From contig CAWBPA010000024.1 of assembly GCA_963790545.1 (NCBI GenBank), positions 372,001 to 436,000 of the forward strand: DNA of 64,000 nucleotides, in the 5' to 3' direction. Position numbers and translations under genes: made by a program. The stretch is from DATBJG01 sp963790545. GTDB taxonomy: Bacteria; Acidobacteriota; Vicinamibacteria; Vicinamibacterales; JAMQPK01. Shown here piece after piece: positions 21,605 to 29,030 of the stretch (position 1 is its first letter; each line of letters begins with the position of its first letter). A model generated the notes under the pieces. It searched no databases. It was not told where the DNA came from and saw only the letters and a list, made by a program, of their open reading frames with translations.

Positions 21605-21807
21605 GGGTGCCGAGTGCCTCGTGCTTGGTGCCTGGTGCTGTGCATCGTGCGGGGTGCGGGGTGCTGGGTGCTGTGCGGGGTGCCGAGTGGATAGAGCTCA
21701 GCGCTGTTTGCTCGCGCCCTATTCCGCGTGGCAGACAGCATCCAGCACCCGGCACCCCGCGCCCAGCACAGCACCTGGCACCAAGCACGAGGCACTCGGC
21801 ACCCAGC
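21605..21807. repeat. Large inverted pair of heptamer arrays (NNNGTGC / GCACNNN)
   Basis: Left arm (21605-21690) is a run of units ending in GTGC: CGGGTGC, CGAGTGC, CTCGTGC, TTGGTGC, CTGGTGC, TGTGC, ATCGTGC, GGGGTGC and so on. The right arm (about 21736-21807), read on the other strand, gives TGGGTGC, CGAGTGC, CTCGTGC, TTGGTGC, CAGGTGC, TGTGC and on, in the same order. The arms are thus unit-for-unit reverse complementary over about 70 bp, with a centre of about 45 bp. The element fills the divergent gap between rsmE and a kinase gene. Confidence 0.9.
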
Positions 21808-21823
21808 GATTCATTCCTCCGTG

Positions 21824-21829
21824 TATACT
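21824..21829 (+). promoter_or_regulatory. -10 box for the Ser/Thr kinase gene
   Basis: TATACT, ending 12 bp before the ATG at 21842; a leader of only about 6 nt is implied. No -35 is visible; the upstream sequence is the heptamer array. Confidence 0.5.
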
Positions 21830-21841
21830 CCCCCCAACCGA

Positions 21842-22828
21842 ATGTTTTTTCGCGGTCAGCAGGTCGGCAAGTTCAAGATCGTTTCCGCGCTTGGAAGCGG
21901 TGGCTTCGGTACGGTGTACCTGGCCGAAGATACCTGGATCGACAAGAAAGTCGCCATCAAAGTCCCGCATCGCCAGAGTGCTGATTTCACCGAACTGCTG
22001 CACGAACCTCGTCTGCTCGCCTCGCTCAATCACCCCAACATCGTCTCGATTTTGACAGCCGAGAAGCACGACAACATCTTTTTCGTGGTGATGGAGTACG
22101 TGCCGGGTGAGACGCTCGAAACGCTCATCGCCCGCGAAGGAAACCTGGATCTGACCCGTGCCCTCGATTACATCTGCCAGGTGTGTAATGCGGTCGACCA
22201 TGCACATCGCCACGGGATCATTCATCGCGACCTCCGGCCTGGCAACGTTCTCGTCACGGAAGGAGGCATGGCCAAGGTGGCAGATTTCGGTACTTCGCGG
22301 TTTCTCGAGATTGCAGCCCATGGCACGACCGTGATTGGAAGTCCTCCTTACATGGCACCCGAACAATTCCACGGCAAAGCCGTCTTTGCCTCGGACATCT
22401 ATTCGCTCGGGGTCACGATGTACCAGATGGTGACCGGGACCCTGCCCTACGAAACTCCCAGTCCAGCGGACATCGAGAAGCTGAAAACCGGTGAGCTCGT
22501 GACCGCACCCCGCATCCGAAATCCTCAGCTCACGAAGGCGGTCAACGACATCATTCTGCGCGCGATGGCACCCGATCCCATCGCGCGGTACCAGCGTGCA
22601 GGCGACTTGCTGAACGACCTCCTCGCCGAACGTGGAAGGATCGTGACCCGACGCACGTCCCGCACCCCGACGCCGCCCGCGGGTATGCGCCAGGGGAACG
22701 GGTCGGGGCAGGACATCCAGTCACGACTGCGCGCGCGCGAAACGCCGCAGCCACGGTTTTGCTGGCACTGTCGCAAACCCTTGCATGCCCGCTCCGATCG
22801 ATGCCCTTTTTGTGGCGAAGCCCAGTAG
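21842..22828 (+). CDS. Serine/threonine protein kinase with C-terminal zinc ribbon
   Basis: A 328-residue protein. It has a complete Hanks-type kinase domain (about 8-275): glycine loop LGSGGFGTVYLAED (17-30), VAIK lysine at 40, HRDLRPGN, DFG, and APEQFHGKAVFASDIYSLG. No transmembrane helix follows; after a basic linker the last 30 residues hold two CxxC pairs (CWHC and CPFC), a zinc ribbon. It is therefore a soluble kinase with a small metal-binding tail that may bind nucleic acid or a partner. The in-frame codons upstream of 21842 are array sequence, so ATG 21842 is the start. ilvE follows 17 bp downstream but has its own -10. Confidence 0.9.
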   Translation: MFFRGQQVGKFKIVSALGSGGFGTVYLAEDTWIDKKVAIKVPHRQSADFTELLHEPRLLASLNHPNIVSILTAEKHDNIFFVVMEYVPGETLETLIAREGNLDLTRALDYICQVCNAVDHAHRHGIIHRDLRPGNVLVTEGGMAKVADFGTSRFLEIAAHGTTVIGSPPYMAPEQFHGKAVFASDIYSLGVTMYQMVTGTLPYETPSPADIEKLKTGELVTAPRIRNPQLTKAVNDIILRAMAPDPIARYQRAGDLLNDLLAERGRIVTRRTSRTPTPPAGMRQGNGSGQDIQSRLRARETPQPRFCWHCRKPLHARSDRCPFCGEAQ

Positions 22829-22838
22829 ATGCTAAGAT
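22810..22838 (+). promoter_or_regulatory. Promoter of ilvE (leaderless)
   Basis: TTGTGG (22810-22815), a 17 bp spacer, then an extended -10 TGCTAAGAT whose hexamer TAAGAT is 22833-22838. The ATG follows 7 bp later at 22846, where transcription is expected to start. Confidence 0.5.
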
Positions 22839-22845
22839 TTTGCGC

Positions 22846-23823
22846 ATGAGCTTCAGTGGCCGCGGCAAAGTGTGGATGAACGGCTCGTTGGTGGAGTGGG
22901 CGGACGCCAAAATTCACGTCGCCTCGCACGTCATCCACTACGGCAGCGGCGTCTTCGAGGGCATCCGTTGTTACGACACGCCAAAAGGGTCGGCATGCAT
23001 GCGGTTGACGCCGCACATGAAGCGGCTCTGCGACTCCGCCAAGATCTACCGCATGCCAATTCCCTTTGGTGCCGAAGAGCTCGAACGCGCTTCCCTCGAA
23101 ACGATTCGGGCCAACGGTTTCAAGGCCTGCTACGTGCGTCCCATCATGTATCGCGGCTACGGTGCTTTGGGCGTCAACCCTGTCCCGTGCCCGATCGATG
23201 TCGCGATTCTGGTGTGGGAATGGGGCGCGTACCTTGGCAGCGAAGCGCTGGAGAACGGCGTGGACGTGTGCATCAGCTCGTGGACGCGCATGGCCCCGAA
23301 TACGTTCCCCGCGCAAGCCAAATCCAGCGCCAACTACGCCAACGCGCAGCTCATCCGCATGGAGGCCGAGGTCAACGGCTACACCGAAGGCCTGGCGCTC
23401 GATGTATTCGGGTACGTGAGCGAAGGCTCGGGCGAGAACGTGTTCGTCGTCCGCAACGGCACGCTGTACACGCCGCCCATGGGCGGCTCCATTCTGCCCG
23501 GCATTACGCGTGACTCCGTAATGACCATCGCTGGCGATCTTGGATACCAGGTCAAAGAGGAACTGATCCCGCGCGAAATGCTCTATACAGCTGACGAGCT
23601 CTTCTGCGTTGGCACGGCCGTTGAGATTACGCCTGTCCGTTCCGTTGACCGAATTACCGTCGGTCAGGGGCGGCGTGGACCAATTACCGAAGCGATCCAA
23701 CGGCGTTTCCTGCAGGTCATCAGCGGCGAGGCCCCCGATACGCACGGCTGGCTCACATTTGTCAATCCCCGTGAGGCGGCCGCCACAGCCGCGCCCGGGC
23801 AAGCGGCCGCCAAAGCTCGCTAA
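22846..23823 (+). CDS. ilvE: Branched-chain amino acid aminotransferase
   Basis: A 325-residue fold-type IV PLP enzyme. N-terminal VWMNGSLVEWADAKIHV and YGSGVFEGIRCYDT match the family; the PLP lysine is in PAQAKSSANYANAQL; GYTEGLALD and GSGENVFVV bind the cofactor phosphate side. It transfers the amino group between glutamate and the 2-oxo acids of valine, leucine and isoleucine, in the cytosol. I chose ATG 22846 because it is the usual start of the family and sits right after a promoter; upstream in-frame codons belong to the kinase gene. Confidence 0.94.
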   Translation: MSFSGRGKVWMNGSLVEWADAKIHVASHVIHYGSGVFEGIRCYDTPKGSACMRLTPHMKRLCDSAKIYRMPIPFGAEELERASLETIRANGFKACYVRPIMYRGYGALGVNPVPCPIDVAILVWEWGAYLGSEALENGVDVCISSWTRMAPNTFPAQAKSSANYANAQLIRMEAEVNGYTEGLALDVFGYVSEGSGENVFVVRNGTLYTPPMGGSILPGITRDSVMTIAGDLGYQVKEELIPREMLYTADELFCVGTAVEITPVRSVDRITVGQGRRGPITEAIQRRFLQVISGEAPDTHGWLTFVNPREAAATAAPGQAAAKAR

Positions 23824-23878
23824 TCCCCCCTTCTGCGGCGACCGATAAATTCAGAGCGGTCGTCGTGTGCATTGGAGC

Positions 23879-23975
23879 GCACCAGGCACCCAGCACCTGG
23901 CACCAGGCACCAGCACCCGGCACCCAGCACCCGGCACAGCACCAGGCACGAGGCACCAAGCACCCGGCACCCTGA
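23879..23975. repeat. Heptamer array (GCACCCG), 14 units, upstream of pilT
   Basis: Units such as GCACCAG, GCACCCA, GCACCTG, GCACCAG, GCACCCG, a short GCACA, GCACGAG, GCACCAA, GCACCCG. It is the same word family and same orientation as the right arm of the array at 21.74 kb, and shares its GCACA interruption. It runs to 3 bp before the pilT ATG and leaves no room for a normal ribosome binding site. Confidence 0.9.
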
Positions 23976-23977
23976 TT

Positions 23978-25133
23978 ATGACCATCAACGATCTGCTGAA
24001 AGCCGTCGTAGAATACGGCGCCTCCGACCTTCATCTCAAGGTGGGGGCCTACCCGATGATGCGCGTGCGCGGCTCGCTCGTCCCGGCGGACACGGAAAAG
24101 CGGTTGAATCACGAAGATACGGTCGAGATGGCGGCCATGGTCATGACCTCGGCCGCCCAGAGGCAGAAATTCAAGGATTCCCAGGAAGTCGACCTCGCCT
24201 ACAGCGTGCCCGGGCTGGGTCGATTCCGCTGCAACGTGTTCCAGCAGCGTGGCACGATCGGCCTGGTGCTGCGCGTCATCCCGATGCGCATCAAAACGAT
24301 CGACGACCTGCAGCTCCCTGAAACCCTGAAGAGGATCGCCCTCGAAGAGCGCGGGCTGGTACTCGTCACCGGCACCACCGGCAGCGGGAAGAGCACCTCC
24401 CTTGCCGCGCTGATTGACCACATCAACGAGACACGTGACTGCCACATCATGACCGTCGAAGATCCGATCGAGTTCCTCCATCGGGACAATCGATCGATCA
24501 TCAATCAGCGTGAAGTGTCGGTCGACACGCGCGGCTTTGCGTCCGCGCTCCGCAGCGCGCTGCGTCAGGATCCTGACGTCATCCTGGTTGGCGAAATGCG
24601 CGACTTCGAGACCATCGAGACGGCACTGCTCGCAGCCGAGACCGGGCATCTGGTCTTCTCCACCTTGCACACGCTGGACGCCACCGAAACTATCAACCGC
24701 ATCATTGCCGTCTTCCCACCCCACCAGCAGAAGCAGGTGAGACTTCAGCTGGCGAGTGTCCTGAAGGCGGTCATCTCCCAGCGGTTGCTGCCGAGAATCG
24801 ACGCGAAGGCGCGTGTGGCCGCCTGCGAAGTGATGGTGACGACGGCCTTCATCCGCGACTGCATCATCGACAAGGAGAAGACACATCTGCTCCACGGAGC
24901 GATAGCGGCCGGCACGTCTCAGTACGGGATGCAGACGTTCGACCAGGCGATTCTCGCGCTCTTCCAGAAAGGGCTCGTGTCGGTACGAGGAAGCGATTCG
25001 TTGGGCGTCCAATGTCGATGACTTCAAACTCAAGGTGCAGGGTATTGCCACCACGGCGGACATGGCCCGGGACGACATGGCGAAGATCGTGACCGGTACG
25101 ACCGTGCCGGGACTGACAAGATTTGGAAGCTAA
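23978..25133 (+). CDS. pilT: Twitching motility ATPase PilT (frameshifted near the end)
   Basis: A PilT-type hexameric ATPase: N-terminal PAS-like domain (ASDLHLKVGAYPMMRVRG), Walker A GTTGSGKST, Asp box IMTVEDPIEFLH, Walker B DPDVILVGEMRD, and the His box STLHTLDATETI. The AIRNLIRE-type retraction motif is not clear here. The expected C-terminus (EEAIRWASNVDDFKLKVQG and on to the TAA at 25131) lies in another frame; one extra base at about 24990 causes the shift. PilT powers retraction of type IV pili at the inner membrane. No other pil genes are adjacent. The start ATG directly follows a repeat array. Confidence 0.92.
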
Positions 25134-25624
25134 AAGACAGAAGCCTCCCACCGACCCCTACGGTCTCTCCCTGAAATGGCTCGCGCTGCGCGAGCTGACC
25201 GAGCGACAGCTTCGACAACGACTGGCCGCACGTCAGGTTCCTGGCGGCTCAATTGACGAGGTCGTGCGCACTCTCCAGAGCAATGGGACGCTCGACGACC
25301 GGCGCACCGCGCTGGCCGCTGCTCGGACCGATGCATTGGTCAAGCGGCACGGGCGATTCCGCGTCAGCCAGCACCTGGCGGCGCTTGGCATTGCTCGCGA
25401 TCTTGCCCGACGCGTCGTGCAAGAGGTATTCGCCGAGATTGACGAACAGGAGCTGCTGGAACGGGCGCTCGCACGTCGTCTCGGCAGGACGCGCCGCTCG
25501 GTGAGAGACGCGGCCGAGTACCCGGAAGCTGTACGGCTATCTCGTCAGACAAGGCTTCGAACCATCGGCCGTCGCCACCTTGCTTCGCGAACGAGCTCGC
25601 CCTGCGGCCCTGCCGGAGGAGTAA
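25123..25624 (+). CDS. recX: Regulatory protein RecX (frameshifted)
   Basis: About 165 residues over two frames. The first has three-helix RecX repeats: YGLSLKWLALRELTERQLRQ and VVRTLQSNGTLDDRRTALAA. The last repeat, RKLYGYLVRQGFEPSAVATL, is in the next frame and ends at the TAA at 25622. The shift lies near 25490-25530. RecX binds RecA filaments and limits recombination. The TTG start at 25123 overlaps the end of pilT; recA is not in the window. A RecX of this length and helix pattern is normal once the shift is corrected. Confidence 0.85.
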
Positions 25625-25627
25625 TCG

Positions 25628-25923
25628 CAACAGGAGGCCAGGAGTTCAGGAGGACTACCGGCTATCTCGCAGTTACGGCGACCGGCAGCCTGGCGAAGGC
25701 CAGGCTCGGGGAAGGTGAACGATCGAGGATAAGAGCGCCGGACTGTTCTCGAAGCGCGCTCTTATCCTCGATCGTTCACCTTCCCAGCGCGCCTGCGGCG
25801 CGGCCGGTCGCTTGCTGAGTCGGCGCTGAGCGGTATGTCGCGGCGTGGGCTTTTTAGACTCTTCAGCGAGAAATCCGCGGCGATCCGCGTCCCGTGATCT
25901 CCTGAACTCCTACCCTCCTGTTC
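25628..25923. repeat. Nested inverted repeats between recX and alaS
   Basis: Outer arms: three 8-nt units CAGGAGGC, CAGGAGTT, CAGGAGGA (about 25632-25655) and their inverted partner TCTCCTGAACTCCTACCCTC (about 25899-25918). Inside are a small hairpin (GCCTGG/CCAGGC, about 25688-25705) and the 30-bp perfect hairpin at 25709-25785. One copy of the 36-nt GATCCGCGTCCCGT family (seen again at 39-40 kb) lies at about 25871-25894. The 337 bp spacer holds no gene. Confidence 0.75.
25709..25785. repeat. Perfect 30-bp inverted repeat with 17-nt loop
   Basis: Left arm 25709-25738, right arm 25756-25785, every base paired; the arms begin GGGAAGGTGAACGATCG and end GAGGATAAGAGCGC. Far longer and more perfect than an ordinary terminator and without a T-tract. 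It could be a transcription end for recX, a structured small RNA, or the palindromic tip of a small mobile element. Confidence 0.9.
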
Positions 25924-25925
25924 AA

Positions 25926-25953
25926 CATGACAGGCAGTGCCCAAGAGTACAAT
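25926..25953 (+). promoter_or_regulatory. Promoter of alaS (leaderless)
   Basis: ATGACA (25926-25931, 5 of 6 match to TTGACA), a 16 bp spacer, TACAAT (25948-25953, 5 of 6 match to TATAAT), then 8 bp to the alaS ATG at 25962. Transcription should start at or within 2 nt of the start codon. Confidence 0.65.
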
Positions 25954-25961
25954 AGCCAACC

Positions 25962-28745
25962 ATGACCTCGAACGAGATCCGCGCGTCGTTCCTCAAGTTC
26001 TTCGAACAGAATGGCCACCGCATCGTGGCCAGTTCACCACTGGTACCGCACGAGGATCCGACGCTGCTCTTTACCAACGCCGGGATGAACCAGTTCAAAG
26101 ACGTGTTGCTCGGACGCGAGCAACGAGACTACCGGCGCGCGACCACGTCCCAGAAATGCATGCGTGTGAGCGGCAAGCACAACGACCTCGACAATGTAGG
26201 TCCGTCGTTCCGTCATCACACGTTCTTCGAGATGCTCGGCAATTTCTCGTTCGGCGACTATTTCAAACGTGAGGCGCTGCAATTTGCCTGGCATCTTCTG
26301 ACGGACATCTGGGGGATGTCGCCGGACCGGCTCGTCGTCTCGATTTTCAAGGGCGAGCAAGGGATACCACGGGATGACGAGGCGTACGACATCTGGCGGC
26401 AATACGTTCCTGCCGGTCGAATTCTCGAGCTGGGGCTCGACGACAATTTCTGGCAGATGGGAGAGACCGGCCCCTGCGGCCGTTGTTCGGAGATCTATTT
26501 CGTCCGCGGCTCCGGCACCGACCCCGAAATCGAAATCTGGAACAACGTCTTCATGGAGTACGAGCGGAGTGCGGACGGCACGCTGACGCCGCTTCCGGCC
26601 CCCTCGATCGACACGGGAATGGGCCTCGAGCGCCTGACGTCTGTGCTCCAGGGTAAGGACTCGAACTACGACACGGACGTGTTTGCGCCGCTCTTGCAGC
26701 GCATTGGCGACTTGAGCGGCCACAAATACGGCGGGTCGATGTCGGCAACCGACGTCTCGATGCGCGTGGTGGCCGACCATATCCGGGCGACCACGTTTCT
26801 CATTGCAGACGGCGTGATTCCGTCGAATGAATGGCGTGGGTACGTTCTCAGGAAGATCATGAGGCGCGCGATGCGCCATGGCCGGCATCTCGGGCTCACT
26901 GAGCCCTTTCTCCACTCGCTCGTCAGTGGGCTCGCGCGTGAGATGGGCGATGCCTACCCCGAGCTGCGGACACACCGCGAGACCATCGAGAAGACGATTC
27001 TGGCAGAGGAGCATCGCTTCGACGCGGTGCTCGCCGATGGGCTCCCGCGGCTCGAAGCGGAAATCCAGAAAGCGCTCGAATCTCCCGACCACGTCCTGCC
27101 GGGTGAGGCAGCGTTCCGGCTCTACGATACGTTCGGCCTGCCGTACGACTTCATCGAGGACACGGCGGTCACGCTTGGCGTCAGCGTCGATCGCGGTGCG
27201 TTCGAACGCGCGATGGAAGGCCAGCGGGAAAAGGCACGCGCGAAAAGCAGGTTCGAAGGCCCGAAGGGAGAGGACTTTACTTTCTCGGCCGCCGAAAACG
27301 AGCAGGTCTTCCGGGCGGCGGGCGACCGCTTCGAAGGGTACACGGCGACCACTGTCAAGGGTGTTCCGGTCGTGGCGGCTTTCAACGAGAAACGACAACA
27401 GGTCAAAGAAATCACCGAAGGACAGCCTGGGTATCTTGCACTGGAAAAGACGCCCTTCTATCTCGAGGCTGGAGGTCAGGTCTCGGATTCTGGCGTCATC
27501 TACCGCGAATCCGGTGGTGGCGAGGCGATCGTGGAAGGGCTCGTTCGAATTGCCGGTGGCGCACCGCGCCTGCATCGCGTTCGTGTCCGCTCAGGAATCC
27601 TTCGAGAGCGCGATTTGGTCACAGCGGAGGTGGACGTTGCCGCTCGGGATGCCACGCGGCGAAATCACACGGCGACCCATCTCCTTCACGCGGCCCTTCG
27701 GCAGATTCTTGGCGCGCACGTCAAGCAGGCCGGTTCGCTCGTCGCTCCCGACCGGCTGCGCTTTGATTTCGTGCACTTTGCAGCGCTGACACCCGACGAG
27801 CTGACGCGAATCGAGCGCCTCGTCAACGAGCAGATCCAGCAAAACAGTCCGGTGCAGACCGAAGAGCGGTCCACCGAGGAGGCCATTGCCGGCGGCGCGA
27901 TGGCGCTCTTCGGCGAAAAATACGGCGATCGCGTCCGTGTGGTGTCGATCCCTGGCTTCAGCCTCGAACTCTGCGGCGGGACGCACTGCCTGGCAACTGG
28001 CGACATCGGGTTTTTTGTCATCACCAGCGAAGGGGGCGTGGCTGCGGGCGTTCGCCGGCTCGAGGCGGTGACCGGAGAATACGCCGTCGCGCGGTATCAG
28101 ACCGACCGCGCCGCGCTTCAGCAGCTTCTTCAGACATTGAATGCACCGGCCGAGACGGCCGTGGACGTGATCGAGAGGCTCCAGGCGGACAACAAACGGC
28201 TGACGAAAGAAGTCGGTCAGCTTCGCACAAACGCGGCCCTGGGGACCGGAACCGGGGCCGCAGGTGCCGACGCGCTGCATATCTCAGACGCCTCCGTCAT
28301 CCGTATGCAGGTGCAGGGTGTCGACCGCGCCGGGCTTCGTTCCATGGCCGATCAGCTGAAAGCGCAGATGTCAAAGAAAGGCGAGAAAGCTGTCGTCATT
28401 CTGGCAGCGTCGGATGGCGAGGGTAAGGTCTCCATGGTCGTCAGCGTCGACCGCGAGCTCTCTAAACGGCTTCCCGCCGGTGAAATTGTCAAACGCCTTG
28501 CCCCTATCGTCGGAGGGAGCGGCGGCGGGAGACCCGATTTCGCGGAGGCCGGCGGAAAAGATCCGTCCAGGATCAATGATTTGCTCGAGCAGGCTCCCGC
28601 TATCGTCAGGCAGCTGCTCGGCGTTGAGGTGCAAAATGTCGAAGGTGCGTATTCGGTTTTGCCGTGTGTGAAACTATCGTCCGCGCGCTGCCCGTGTGGC
28701 AGCCGTGATCAAACAGGAAACCGGCCTGGACACGGAGCTCGTTGA
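25962..28745 (+). CDS. alaS: Alanyl-tRNA synthetase
   Basis: A full-length class II synthetase. The catalytic core (about 1-460) has LLFTNAGMNQFKDVLLG and RHHTFFEMLGNFSFGDYFK; the editing domain has the zinc/editing motifs RRNHTATHLLHAAL and LCGGTHC; the C-terminal part has a coiled-coil (about 740-780) and the DHHA1-type C-Ala domain with GGSGGGRPDFAEAGGKD. The last 40 residues of the open frame, after about 28620, do not look like AlaS. They overlap the downstream SelW-like gene. A TGA one base out of frame at 28625-28627 is the likely true stop. It charges tRNA(Ala) and clears Ser/Gly mischarging. ATG start just after a promoter. Confidence 0.95.
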   Translation: MTSNEIRASFLKFFEQNGHRIVASSPLVPHEDPTLLFTNAGMNQFKDVLLGREQRDYRRATTSQKCMRVSGKHNDLDNVGPSFRHHTFFEMLGNFSFGDYFKREALQFAWHLLTDIWGMSPDRLVVSIFKGEQGIPRDDEAYDIWRQYVPAGRILELGLDDNFWQMGETGPCGRCSEIYFVRGSGTDPEIEIWNNVFMEYERSADGTLTPLPAPSIDTGMGLERLTSVLQGKDSNYDTDVFAPLLQRIGDLSGHKYGGSMSATDVSMRVVADHIRATTFLIADGVIPSNEWRGYVLRKIMRRAMRHGRHLGLTEPFLHSLVSGLAREMGDAYPELRTHRETIEKTILAEEHRFDAVLADGLPRLEAEIQKALESPDHVLPGEAAFRLYDTFGLPYDFIEDTAVTLGVSVDRGAFERAMEGQREKARAKSRFEGPKGEDFTFSAAENEQVFRAAGDRFEGYTATTVKGVPVVAAFNEKRQQVKEITEGQPGYLALEKTPFYLEAGGQVSDSGVIYRESGGGEAIVEGLVRIAGGAPRLHRVRVRSGILRERDLVTAEVDVAARDATRRNHTATHLLHAALRQILGAHVKQAGSLVAPDRLRFDFVHFAALTPDELTRIERLVNEQIQQNSPVQTEERSTEEAIAGGAMALFGEKYGDRVRVVSIPGFSLELCGGTHCLATGDIGFFVITSEGGVAAGVRRLEAVTGEYAVARYQTDRAALQQLLQTLNAPAETAVDVIERLQADNKRLTKEVGQLRTNAALGTGTGAAGADALHISDASVIRMQVQGVDRAGLRSMADQLKAQMSKKGEKAVVILAASDGEGKVSMVVSVDRELSKRLPAGEIVKRLAPIVGGSGGGRPDFAEAGGKDPSRINDLLEQAPAIVRQLLGVEVQNVEGAYSVLPCVKLSSARCPCGSRDQTGNRPGHGAR

Positions 28746-28869
28746 AGGTGGACGGGGTGAGTTCACCGTCTGGGTCGGCGACACGCTGGTGGCTCAGAAA
28801 AATGCCGACGGGTTTCCATCCGAGAGCGAAGCCCTAGCCGGCGTTCAGCGTGCCTTGGCGAGCCATTGA
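28636..28869 (+). CDS. SelW/Rdx-family selenoprotein (in-frame TGA = selenocysteine)
   Basis: From the ATG at 28636 (GAGG 6 bp upstream) the frame reads VRIRFCRV, then TGA at 28669-28671, then NYRPRAARVAAVIKQETG and on to a TGA stop at 28867. Read with selenocysteine at codon 12 it is a 77-residue Rdx/SelW protein: the CxxC redox motif becomes C9-R-V-U12, followed by the family's YRPRA and later GEFTVWV, LVAQK and GFPSESEAL. A hairpin with a GU-containing loop lies 15 nt or so after the TGA, where bacterial SECIS elements sit. SelW-type proteins are small thiol-redox proteins of the thioredoxin-like fold. Selenium genes are not in the window. A plain stop at codon 12 would leave the conserved remainder unexplained. 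Confidence 0.85.
28682..28707 (+). promoter_or_regulatory. Bacterial SECIS-like hairpin
   Basis: GCTGCC (28687-28692), loop CGTGT, GGCAGC (28698-28703) form a perfect 6-bp stem; with C28686 bulged the stem extends by four more pairs to 28682/28707. The loop starts 21 nt after the TGA and contains GU, as in E. coli fdhF-type SECIS elements that recruit SelB. Confidence 0.7.
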
Positions 28870-28870
28870 C

Positions 28871-28990
28871 CCTCCTAGCCCCTCCTAGCCCTCTTAACCT
28901 CTCCTAACCCCTCCTAGCCTCTCCTAACCTCTCCCAACCTCTCCCAACCCCTCTCAACCTATCCCAGCCCCTCCCAACCTCCCTACTCCC
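28871..28990. repeat. Decamer array (CTCCTAACCT), 11-12 units
   Basis: Eleven consecutive 10-nt units with no indels from 28871 to 28980: two CCTCCTAGCC, then CTCTTAACCT, CTCCTAACCC, CTCCTAGCCT, CTCCTAACCT, CTCCCAACCT, CTCCCAACCC, CTCTCAACCT, ATCCCAGCCC, CTCCCAACCT, followed by a degraded unit. One strand is C/T-rich throughout. It starts directly after the SelW-like stop codon. Confidence 0.93.
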
Positions 28991-29030
28991 TTATCCACCC
29001 CGCGCCGATACGTCACTTAAGGTATTGACT

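Noticed and set aside
26034..27575. Open frame of 513 codons on the - strand
   Set aside because: Antisense to the alaS catalytic and editing domains; codon pattern is that of a shadow frame.
28669..28671. TGA as a true stop that makes the upstream peptide an 11-residue leader
   Set aside because: The sequence after it is full SelW/Rdx homology in the same frame, and the TGA takes the place of the second redox cysteine with a hairpin downstream.
28625..28745. Last 40 codons of the alaS open frame as genuine AlaS sequence
   Set aside because: They overlap the SelW-like gene in another frame and do not resemble AlaS; a stop one base out of frame at 28625 fits the normal length.
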